DNA from: Sphagnum magellanicum
Taxonomy: Eukaryota; Streptophyta; Sphagnopsida; Sphagnales; Sphagnaceae
Length of the DNA stretch: 64,000 bases
NCBI GenBank assembly: GCA_021904315.1
Contig: CM038926.1
Coordinates: 4,388,390-4,452,389, forward strand
Reading direction: 5' to 3'
Shown here: positions 47,101 through 56,542 of the stretch, in pieces
How the letters are laid out: each line of letters starts with the position of its first letter
How positions within the stretch are numbered: the first letter of the stretch is position 1
The notes under the pieces: model-generated
What the model was told of the DNA's origin: nothing
The model's database searches: none
What the model saw: only the letters and a program-made list of their open reading frames with translations
Program-made: the position numbers and the translations under genes

Positions 47101-50100
47101 GGGGACGTGTGATTGGAGCCCGGACCCTCTGCAATCACTTCCTTTTGCAAGGTTATAACATCACCACGTGAAGACCTGCTTGTACCACAAGCTGAAAATG
47201 CATTCAGACATAGTGGTGGTGAAGGCTTTTCTTCCATCTGGTCTGGATACTCTCTTTGTATTTGGCACAAGTTGATGGGTGAAGTCAGACACCCTGAGAG
47301 TTTAGGAGCTTCCAAAGGCCTTGTTGAATAGCTTGGGCTTGTCTCCTGCATATGTGTCCCATCAAAGAGGTTCAAATGGTGTTGAGCTAATGATGTAGGG
47401 GCTACTGCATCAGCATCATGCAAAGACAGACTTTTATTTGCACATTGCTGGAGTGATACAAGAGTTTCCATCCCTTGCAAATTTGAAATCTTCTGAGGAG
47501 CTATCTGTTCATTTTTGGGTTTCATCAAGGAGATGCCATTTCTGCTGCTTCCATTGCTGTGACCATTCTCATGACATATTCTCCTTTGCCATGCAGTGTA
47601 GGCAGTTGACTTGCAGTGAGGGAGATGATTACCAAATTGACAGCTTCTATCCAAATGCTTTTGACTTGACTGGAAAGATCCAGTGCAGCAACTATTCCCT
47701 GACTTTTGCTGAGGGTCTCCAGCAGTAAACCTGTTGTTTGTCTTCTCAAGCGCTGTTTCTGGAGTCAGATGTGAAGTAGTTCTCTCCTCCAGATCTTCTA
47801 AGCTCTGTTTTGGAAACTGTGGTAGATAATACTTCCAATCTTTAATACAAGCCATCCCCAAGAAGCTGCAAATGAGTCCATATTTTGGTGCACTGTACCA
47901 AGATGTTGACTGACAACATGAAGCATTTGGATGAGACCTCCCATTCACATGCATTGAGTTCAAATGTGGTGGTTGCGTCTCTTCAAGACGGTCGTCCTTC
48001 CAGTGATTGTGAGAATCTGCACAGTCTCTAGCAGATTCCAGATTCTTGAAGGAGCTACCATTAGACATGCTTGGAGGAGCTGAAGTGGGGCAGTCCCAAG
48101 TATTGTTCCTACCCAAAATAGTCACGCAGTTGTATTCCTGGCTGTTGTTTGGAAGATTGCACAATTTGTGAGAACCTATCTTGTGAAACAAAGGTTTTGC
48201 AGCCTTGTTCATCTCAACTGTAGAGACTCTTGGCTGTGGCATAGTAAATCCTTCTCTAATGCAATTTGCCACATCACCAGTCTGTTCACAATCAATTGGC
48301 AGGGAGGCAAATCTTGCTAGGATGGCAAGTTTGAAATCTCGCCCTTGCTGCAGGGTCTTCTCTATAAGATCATCCTGAGCAGAGGGTATCCCGTTTTCAC
48401 TAAGACATTTCATATCGTTGTAGCTTGCAACCATGTCCATAGTTTCAAGATGAGAATCAGTTCTCTTGGAACACATCATCCATTGGTCAATGATCAATTG
48501 TAGTCTATGAAAGAAGCTCTTTGAAGTATGCTCTGGCTTGCATTTGTATCTTGACTTCCATCGCAGCACTGTTCTGTTAGGAACCTCAAATCTTCTAGCC
48601 TGCCTATTCCTGTTTCCACTAGAAACATGGGAAGGAACTTCACAATCATCATATTGCATTCCCTGTTGATCAGCTGCATTTCCACTTTGGAACCATTTGT
48701 GAGAGTTGGATTTCTGAGAAACCTCAGATAATGATTGATACTGGTTACAATTGCATAAATGTTGGAGCTCATCACCTGCAAATACTAGAGTCCTCAAATC
48801 ATCATGAATCTTGCATCCACCTTTTCCTTGGCCCAATAAAATTGGAGTTATTCTCAAGTCATCATCAAATCGGTGCCACCAGTACTCTGGCACATAGCAG
48901 TTGCTCTCTGGATCTTGCAGAGCACTGTTTTTGCTGATAGGCATCTGGAGTGGCTCAGATAAATTCCCTTGTGTTATCAAGTTCAAGTTTTCGAAAACTG
49001 GTTGCATGGTCCTTTTGGCATGTTTTGTGTTCCTGCTTGTTAATGGGATTGTCTGGGGATTTAGCAACCTCTCAAACACCGAGGTCCTGGAGTCTGGACT
49101 CAAGGGATGTACAGAAAGAACCACAAGGGAGTCTTCACTCTGCAGCCTCTTTCTGAAGTTCTGTTGACTGCATCAAGCACATAAATTTAGCTTACAATTG
49201 CATAACTACAGTTACCTTGAAGGTCAAGATATGCCAACCTACTAGTCTGTCTTCAAAAAGAGAATGTGCCAAGAATTGGGCAATCTGAAGTTAAGCACTG
49301 AAAAGTCAAGAGTGAAGCAGAACCTTTTTTCCTGTTGCGGAATGGGACTATCAGCGATTCCCAGAGGTTGAGAAGTATCACTTGCAACTTCAATAACCTT
49401 GGAAAATGATGACAGGATCCCAGCTGGTTGCATCTCTCTGCTGCTCTCTTGAAAACCTGTCTGCCATAACAGAGAGCTCACTTGCACAAGTTACTGCCAC
49501 CTTCTATAATTTGTGTGCATTCAAGATTGATCAGCCAGACAGTAATACATAGTCAGAGGTCATTGAGCATTCTGATAATCACTTCATCTTTAGATTTAGC
49601 AATGGATTCTATTTTTTGGTTCTCTGAGCAATCAACATGTCAAACTTTCAATGTTCCCTTTCCTCCTCACTATTCTCTGTCTAAGATTTCATTTTTGGAA
49701 GGAGAAAGATCTCTAGCAGTCTGTATCACTGTGACTGGAGACAGTATGCAGAGCATGTACCATACCAGTGGGATTATCTGGTGACATTGCATGTGTTTCC
49801 TGCGCACTAGCAAGGGACTGGCATGAAATGTGGCCATAGCAGAAAAGATAATTCCACTCATTGATCATTGTGGCCAGAAACACACTTGCAACTTGAACAT
49901 TTGTGAAGTGCCTGTGGAGCACAGCAGCCATTTCTGTTGACTACATTGCTGTATATGATGGTTAAAGACCTGTCAGCAGATCTGGTACCTCATTCTCACA
50001 GATATAATAACTTGGACACCATAAATTAACTGTGACAAGTCCCAAATGTTCAGAGAGATGTAACTGCTGCTTTTTTCCACTTGGAGAAATGTGCAGCTCA

Positions 50101-51709
50101 CTTCTATCATTCAAGGTGTACAGAGACCATAGACAACAATGAACCTACAGATGACAGGATCAAATGTATGCATAGTTTCTCTCAAAAAACAGAATTGAAG
50201 CTTATTTTTAGTAGATGACAAGTACATGAGATGATTCAGCTGGTCTTGCCTTGCATTACCTGTGAACTATTGCAGCATCATCAGATCTCCGTAACAGGAG
50301 AGGCCCAAAAGTTGTTTCCATTCTCTTTGCATTGGTCCCCTTGTTGGAGGAGCTCACTTGGAGAAGCAGGAAGGCAATGCTCCTTAGAAGTGCATAGTTT
50401 GAGGATGGAAGGCGATTCAACAGTAGACGGAATACATACAAGCGGGAATACAAATTTGGAATTGCTGTACATGGGAAAAAGAAAACGCATCAGTGAGGCT
50501 GAATCTTAGGTTTGCAAACTGCAATCAAAACTGTCCAAAAAAGTATTCCAGAGAAAATGTAACAGTATCAATTTGGACCACAAGGATAGTACAAGCATAT
50601 TCATTGAATGCAAAGTTGCAAATGCTACAAGGACCTGCTGCTGCAATGAATGCATCATGAAGTGAGCTGGTCAACAGTGAGCCATTGAGCTCCTTCAGGT
50701 AGAGAAGCACCCCTGCTGCAACAGCATGTGGATTCAAATGCTTCAGCACCAAATCTGTACTCTCTGCAGACAAAACAATCTGGGAATTACTCTTTGTTCC
50801 CAAATCTCTAAATCCTTTCCTGCCACACGTACCCAGAACAAAATGCCAATATATACAAATTGAAACAAGCTTATTTTTGCATGACACCTTCCACATTCAA
50901 AGAAATACCCAACATCATCTTGTTACTATGATCTGGCTGGCACATTAAGCTGTCTCATAGCCAGTGCAGGTATCAGGGCAAAAAGATGCACCGATGCTGA
51001 TGCTTTGTTTTCTAAGACACTGAAGACGAGAGTGAATATCATGTTTTAGAGAATTATAAGTACCCAAACAGAGTTTGAAGAGCATGTGCTTGATTCTCTT
51101 TTTCCCACTTTGATTTCTAAGTTTAAAACCCCTCCAGCACAAGCAGACACATACCATATTTGAAAGGAAAAATGTGAAAAACTCCACAAAGTACTGCCAT
51201 TGTTATGACATGAAAGAAGAAGAATTTGCCTTTGGAATGAACATGAGTAAACCATTTGCGCACAGCAAGAACCTCTTCCAGTGGAGTCAGTACCAGAAAC
51301 AAACCTTCAACATTGGTAGCTGGGGCCATGACCACACACAACTATCAGCTTGACTGTGGATACCATTTGGACATGTTAAGCACTCCCAGAAGTAGGCTTA
51401 AATTAGACCTTAAAAAGAAGAATATCCAGAAATGAATCTTGATCACAAAATCGAGCCTCAAGGGTAGATTTCTAGTCCCAAGAAGCTCACAGGGACATGG
51501 AATTAAGTATCCCAATATGCACAAATTTTGGTAGAAAATGGAAAGAAGATGATCAAGGGTCATTAACCAGTTGCAATCAAGTATGCTGTTGCTCGTTGCA
51601 AACCAATTAAGCTTGTTGCAGTGAAGTCAGCAGCTATTGCAGCCATGCTTGCGACCCTTGCTCTTGACATCTTCTGGCGCTTGCGTATTCCATGTATTTT
51701 CTTGAACAT
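44195..51709 (-). CDS. formin with N-terminal RhoGAP-like domain (class III type), 13 exons, about 1560 aa
   Basis: Exons (minus): 51709-51568, 51319-51230, 50763-50635, 50464-50260, 49911-49766, 49456-49324, 49167-46638, 46443-46193, 45988-45898, 45738-45496, 45385-44955, 44735-44662, 44412-44195. Phases agree at every junction and total 4683 nt. All introns are GT-AG except the second (GC-AG). Residues about 25-235 form a RhoGAP-like fold, 235-985 a polar linker (mostly one 2.5-kb exon), 989-1051 the proline-rich FH1, and 1070-1455 the FH2. FH1 binds profilin-actin and FH2 nucleates and caps actin filaments, so the protein should act on cortical or cytoplasmic actin, perhaps directed by Rop/Rho GTPases. 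There is no signal peptide, membrane span or PTEN-like region, which excludes classes I and II. The chosen start is MFKKIHG. An alternative first exon (52763-52733, MLETSSHGAA) would join in frame and add 16 residues. Confidence 0.88.
44985..46803 (-). other. FH2 domain coding exons
   Basis: Starts at KLKLKQLVWDKI, the FH2 opening (the usual form is KLKPLHWDKV). It continues through LELKRAHNISIQLRSLRIP, LPSEEDITLLQCY, YYLELLSIPRQEKWIKVF, the diagnostic AVGNHLNGGSCRGSASGFKL, DTLLKLMDVKGRNKRTTLLH and the helical LKDLAAYFGE end. Length is about 385 residues, normal for FH2. The Ile-equivalent and Lys actin-contact regions are present by position; I see no disruption. Confidence 0.93.
46860..47046 (-). 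other. FH1 proline-rich segment
   Basis: It encodes about 60 residues that are mostly Pro. One unbroken run exceeds fifteen Pro, and a second run of nine comes just before THRIGG. On the plus strand it is a GGAGGN-rich tract. It lies immediately before the FH2 and is the expected profilin-binding track. Such tracts vary in length, and assembly or sequencing slips are possible here. Confidence 0.9.
49766..51709 (-). other. RhoGAP-like domain coding exons
   Basis: Five exons translate to segments matching RhoGAP order: LQRATAYLIATG, ATNVEGLFLVLTPLEEVLAVR (arginine-finger loop), NPHAVAAGVLLYLKEL, SLLTSSLHDAFIAAA, YVFRLLLNRLPSSNYALLRS, TTFGPLLLR and VFLATMINEWNYLF. In active RhoGAPs the loop reads G-I-F-R-V-S-G. 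Here it is G-L-F-L-V-L-T, so the catalytic arginine position (about residue 56) is Leu. A GAP without its arginine finger would probably bind Rho-type GTPases without speeding hydrolysis; that is inference. Other core residues, including the Lys of YLKEL, are kept. Confidence 0.8.
50764..51229 (-). other. GC-AG intron in the RhoGAP region
   Basis: The exon ends TCCAAAG and the intron begins GCAAAT. The acceptor is TCTGCAG followed by AGAGTACAG. Phase 1 is preserved and the joined residues (HSK-ESTDLVLKHL) fit the RhoGAP alignment with no gap. Using instead the nearby GT at about 51170 (AAATATG/GTATGTG) would add about 20 Phe-rich residues that do not fit the domain. Confidence 0.6.
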
Positions 51710-51726
51710 TTTGTTAGAATGCCTGG

Positions 51727-52732
51727 CTGCAATTCACACATAATCAAAACAGGCTGACACAATAATCTTCATTGCATTCTTTACACATCTAGCCTGTCAG
51801 TAGATTGCGTAACTCCTAGATAACCTCTTTTCCTTGCTACATTCGTGAAGAATTCTGCACATTGCTTTCACCACCAGACTATACTTCATGAAGCAGATCA
51901 TTCTTGTGGATCCAAATCCGTTGAGCAGAATCGATTTGCAAACCAATAAATTCTGATTTCTTGAAACAGAATTGTCACTATTGCACGAAGAAATTGCGGG
52001 ATCCAGTTCATGAGACAAACAGCAGCTTGCAAGAAGCGAAATGTAAGAACAGCCTCTCAAGAAACAATTACGTGTGCGTTTTGCACTAGATCTGTGCTAT
52101 TCCAGCAGCAGCACATTAGAGGAATCAATCGCAATTTCATTCATGACTTTTGCGATCTACGTGTAATCTCTTCGACGTTTGATCTTATAATGCTGGAAGG
52201 GAGAATTGAATGCAGACTGCGACATTTGATCATACGATGTTGCAAGGGAGAATTGAATGCAGACTGCGACATTTGATCATATGATGTTGCAAGGGAGAAT
52301 TGAATGCAGACTGCGACATTTTATCATATGATGTTGCAAGGGAGGATTGAATGCAGACTGAAAATGCCGAAGTTCGCTAGTCTGTGGTGATCGCCGTCAT
52401 GCGCTTCTTGCAAAGATCCACCTGTAATTGCAAATTGTACGTTTGCTTCCGAGAATTCGCTGCGCGACACCCGGCAGTTCTGGTTCCATTGGTGCATCTT
52501 GTCCATTGGATTCCAACAGATCTTTCAAAAGAGCACACCAGATGAGGTGCTTGCAAGAGATCGCGAAATCACGATGCAAATGACATTGTCAGCGATGTGA
52601 TTGGATCACGCAATTTTGAATCCCCATTCCACGGAGTAGCGGAAAAATCCAACCAGCTCACGGTTGTTGCAATCAGACTGCCCCCAAAAAACGGATAGCT
52701 TTTAGGTTCCGATTCTGAACCGTTTCTACTAC
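51727..52732 (-). other. formin 5' region, possible first intron
   Basis: Minus-strand frames at 51797-52060 and 52569-52763 are open but do not join the next exon in phase, except through the small 52763-52733 exon. The interval is richer in G+C and CpG towards 52.4-53.0 kb, as expected near a promoter. It contains the 47-bp tandem array described separately. Confidence 0.4.
52181..52360. repeat. 47-bp tandem repeat, about four copies
   Basis: Units start at 52181, 52228, 52275 and 52322 with GATCATATGATGTTGCAAGG and GAGAATTGAATGCAGACTGC. Units 2 and 3 are almost identical, which points to recent expansion. It lies between the formin coding start and the divergent AK6 fragment, so it is in likely 5' regulatory or intronic DNA. 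Confidence 0.92.
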
Positions 52733-52997
52733 CAGCAGCGCCATGGGAGCTGGTTTCGAGCATGATCTTGCGGGATGTTCTGAACCCTCAACTACTTGCA
52801 GGCTGTGTTGTGTGCTACTTCGAGAAGGTTGATGTTCTCTGGAATGAAATCTGCAAGCCCTATTTACTGAGGAAAGCTCATCCCCAGCAAGGGTCACAGT
52901 GTTTTTGGAGGTTGTTCAAGATTGTCGCAAACTCCCAATTACTTCGAGTCGGAGCACGGTTTTCCCCTTTGTACCTGACTGTTGCCGCGAGAGAGCG

Positions 52998-53189
52998 ATG
53001 ACAGACGAAAGCAGGAAGAGGGCGAGGTCTAATATCCTGGTCGCGGGGACACCCGGCACCAAGAAGACGTCCACGTGCTCGTTGCTGGCAAGCGCCACTG
53101 CCCTGCGCCACATCAACGTTGGGGAGTTAGTGAAGGAGAAGTCATTCCACTATGGCTGGGACGCGGAGCTCGAATGTTACATATGCTAA
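52998..53189 (+). pseudogene. adenylate kinase 6 (AK6/hCINAP-type) 5' fragment
   Basis: The frame MTDESRKRARSNILVAGTPG, then the rest of the P-loop, TCSLLASATALRHINVGELV, KEKSFHYGWDAELEC, is the N-terminal quarter of the nuclear adenylate kinase/ATPase AK6, an essential ribosome-assembly factor. After ELECYI the match stops and a stop codon follows two codons later. The remaining three quarters (about 110 residues) are not found in the next kilobase. The P-loop reads GTPGTKKTS where the family has GTPGTGKTT, so the glycine before the catalytic Lys is replaced. No good GT donor follows, so truncation is likelier than a first exon. It lies head to head with the formin, about 1.3 kb from its start, or 0.24 kb from the alternative one. 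Confidence 0.75.
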
Positions 53190-54310
53190 GATTTGTTGTT
53201 CCCTTCTATCTTCCTGCGTCTCCGAAACCAGAGGCTTTTTCATTTTGGCAGGCGATTCTTTCAAAAGCGAGAATCCCAAAGCAGGATGTCCAGCTCAGAG
53301 CAAAAATGGACATAGTAAGAGAGTCCGGAGAGGGAAGAAATTTCCATCCAGCGTATCTGTGAGCAGCATGCTTATGTGAAGGTGCATCATCTCTGTGGAG
53401 ACTGATAGCATAGAAAGCAAAGCTGTTCTGAAAAAATCCAGGATGAACATGGGAGAGTGCTATTAGTGTTTTCCTTTTGCAGGGTTTGTATGCAGAATCA
53501 TTCAGTGAGAGCAGGATTTGCTTTGGAGGAGGCACCATCTCTTTTAGTGTCTGGAATCACAGAGAAAAGCAAACCCAGTCTGAGGAACTTTCAGCAAGAG
53601 CATGTATGACATATTTCTGTTTTTGTGGGATTTGTATCCATTCCTACAGTGAAGAAGAGCTTTGGAGGCTGCAATTGTAGATTGTTTTTTCATGTCTCTC
53701 TCACAATTCAGAGCATGTTAATGGTTTCCCATTGACTGGTCTGGACTTCAGTTGCAATCGCAGACTTGCGGGTGGACCTTTCAAATCATGATTCAAAACA
53801 TGAGCACCAATGTTGCAATTCTCAGTGGATTGATGAGGCCATGGAACACCACTTGTGCATAATCCTGAGACTAGGTACTCCCCCTCTCTTTATTGGGCCC
53901 TGCACCCACAGGGACAGGGACTATCGCATTAGATCCAACTTTTGTAAGTTTTACATTATTAGAACCGGTTTTTTTGGTGAAAGCGTTTAGACTGTTAGGT
54001 TGGAAAGGATTTTTTTGGTGTTCAAAGTGTGGACACAGTAGGTAGATGTACAACATATTATCTATTGGCAAGGCCAGCGTGTATGTGGATGCCTTGTTTT
54101 GTAAAGAGAAACATACATACACTAGAATTGCAGTGTTTCTATAGAGTGTCACGGCCAACTCCATGACTGTTATCCAGATATTTCATTTGCACTCTGCGCT
54201 GCTGCCCACTACCAGTGACGATATACTATTTAAATTTTTTCTTATGTTTTCATATGATTTTCAATAATTTATCATTATTTATGTTAATGTCAAACGTAAT
54301 TTAAATCAAT
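53190..54310. other. no gene recognised
   Basis: Moderately GC-rich to 53.7 kb, then AT-rich. Two loosely similar lines (GGGTTTGTATGCAGAATCATTCAGTG near 53485 and GGGATTTGTATCCATTCCTACAGTG near 53625, with a shared GCTTTGGAGG downstream) hint at an old duplication. No AK6 continuation is visible. Confidence 0.3.
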
Positions 54311-54318
54311 ATACATTT

Positions 54319-54364
54319 CATGGATATGAAAAAACACATGTTAATTTGTTTTTTCATATCCATG
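54319..54364. repeat. perfect hairpin, 19-bp arms
   Basis: CATGGATATGAAAAAACA is mirrored exactly after an 8-base loop. The motif ATGAAAAAACACATGTT also occurs in the centre of the fold-back element near 5460, so this may be a remnant of the same family. Confidence 0.75.
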
Positions 54365-54599
54365 TTTGTGGATGGGAAAAAAGTGAGATAGTTATAAAAT
54401 GTAGGTATTTATTATGGAAGGTGGGAAATAGTTATTAAGAAAGTTAATAAGAAAAAGAAGTTTTTTTAAAGAAAAAAACAAAGTAGTTAGGCTTGAAAAT
54501 GAGGTATTTTTTGTATTTAGAGTGGTGCACGGACAAACCATATGAAAAATCCCAAAATTTGCCTCATATACTAGTTTCAATTATTCGTCATTAGAATTT

Positions 54600-55230
54600 T
54601 TTTATCATAGTTCTTTGATGTTTTAACCATGGTGTTGTTTCAATAGGGTAGATAAAATTAGCATCAAGTAGTTTAACTAAATCTTCTCTAACCTTCAAAG
54701 CATAATTTGGGTTCATTCAATATTGTGTTTGTCTAATAGATTGAACATTAGCCATGTGTTCAATTCTATGTTCACAAATGTTTTTAGAAATTCCCTTCAA
54801 TTCCATGAAAATGCACTTTTATAATCCATCAATAAGTCTTTGACTTGTGATTGAAATGTAGTTGGTAAGATTGCACTTATTAACACATTTCAAAGTTTTT
54901 CTTCACTACTTAAATTCAACTCTGCAAGTTGTTCACTAGTTGTGATAGTCCAACTAATATTATTTTTATCCTTAATTGTGATATCTATTACCTTGTCAAG
55001 AATTAATGCTTCACCTTGTTGGTGTTCATAAAAAAATATTGAATACTCATTCTTGTCTTCTAGTTGCAACATTCCACAATCAATTTCAAATAAAAAATAT
55101 AATTCTTCTGGCACCACTTCTCCTCTAGGCCATAGTTCTGGAATTGTTTTATATAGTTCTTTTTTTTCTTGTTCAGAAAGTCCTTCTTTTCAATCAATTT
55201 CATTGTCCAAATTTTTTGGTCGTTGCAACA
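54600..55230 (-). mobile_element. Ty3/gypsy pol fragment (fossil)
   Basis: Minus-strand translation gives MNPNYALKVREDLVKLLDAN followed by FIYPIETTPW, the start of a plant Ty3/gypsy reverse transcriptase. Upstream is an acidic linker region (DKVIDITIKDKNN, SEQLAELNLSSEEKL) and GLSEQEKKELYKTIPELWP. The catalytic YVDD region, RNase H, integrase and LTRs are missing. It is broken, with a few disruptions, and is old. Confidence 0.7.
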
Positions 55231-55568
55231 ATTTAATATTCACACACATAATAATACTAAGTGTTACAATTCGATGTTTAGAACATAACAATGCATCTTG
55301 GGTTTTGTGACTAGTTTTAAAACGACTATTTTTTTTTCAATTATGTTTTTGATTACTTGGTTACAAAAAAAACTATGTAATTGCAAAAGACATCATTTGC
55401 GACTATAATCAATATGACAACTTGTTTAATTTTTGGGTAAATAGATTAATATTTTTGAATTTATATTAATATATTTCAATGATTTAAAAATAAAAAATAC
55501 CATTTAGTTTTGCAACTAATAACAATTAATAATGACTCAATTTCTAATGATGATGATGTGGCATGCTA
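55231..55568. other. AT-rich filler
   Basis: No gene or repeat landmark seen. Confidence 0.3.
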
Positions 55569-56542
55569 TGTCGTAACCCTAGCCTTGGGCTCACTCCTAA
55601 GACAAAAGGGGTTACAAGGTTACGAACCAAAAAGAAGCTCGGGAGTCAAGGCAAAGAGGTCGTAAGGGTGCAGCCCAAAAAAAAGCCTGGGAGTCACATC
55701 ACATATTCCCGGGAATGTAAGAAAAGTGCGAAGGAGTATGAGGGAGTGAACCCTCACACTTCCAAGGCAACTTCCACTTTGGGAGATGGAGTCCCAGTGG
55801 ACTCCCAAAACTTTAGAAAGTAATTTCAGGGGTCAAAACTCAATGGCTTGTGGCATTCTTTATATCATTGGAAAGATCTTGAAACGTAAATTTTTTAAAT
55901 GGGCTCATATTGCTCATTTGGACAACTAAAACACAAGTTATGGCCAAAAGAAAGGCCGGGAGTAAAACGGCCAATTTGACTCCCGACTAAAAGAAGTCAG
56001 GAATCGACCCGATTTACTTAGCTGCATAAGGTGTGCAACATACCGTTGGAAAGCTCTCAACGAGAGCTACAACTTTTCTTTAGATTGCATCACAATCCGA
56101 GGTCTACTCGCAAAGTTATGGGGCTCCAAAGTCGTGGGAATCCCATCTAGCGCGATTTTGGGACTCCCATTCGGGAGTCCCGAAAGAGAAAAACCATTTG
56201 GATGTCGGCTCTGTGGCCAGCCACAGAGTATACTATAAGGGGGAAGGTGATGGTTTCCCCCAAGTCCGGGCCGTGGTGAATTTAATGTGTCCGTGTTGCC
56301 CATGGTTCGTCCTAGCACCAAAGGTGCTCTAACTATGCACTAACCACTTTGTGTGGGTTATGTGCAGGCTCGTGTGAGTGAGTGAAGCTTGTCAACTCGT
56401 CCTAGTCCCATCCCGGAGCTCCAACACGCCCCTCTACCCCTCAAAGTGTTATGAGCTAGGGAGCGTGCCCAGACTCCTCCCTCTTCCGTTGTGTTCTACT
56501 TGGACTCACATTTGAATCCTTCAAGGAGTCGAGAGTGCATCA
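55569..56542 (+). mobile_element. family A LTR (974 bp), no target duplication seen
   Basis: It starts TGTCGTAACCCTAGCC and ends GAGAGTGCATCA. It is full-length, of the same subfamily as the copy at 58249 (both have the CACATATTCCCGGGAATGTA segment) and in opposite orientation to it. The flanks TGCTA and ACAGC do not match, so either flank was rearranged or this copy came from recombination between elements. The TATA-like TATACTATAAGG is near 56227. Confidence 0.88.

Noticed and set aside
51062-51117. A candidate extra formin exon with good AG and GT borders
   Set aside because: Including it breaks phase with the next exon and interrupts the RhoGAP alignment; skipping it through a GC donor keeps both.
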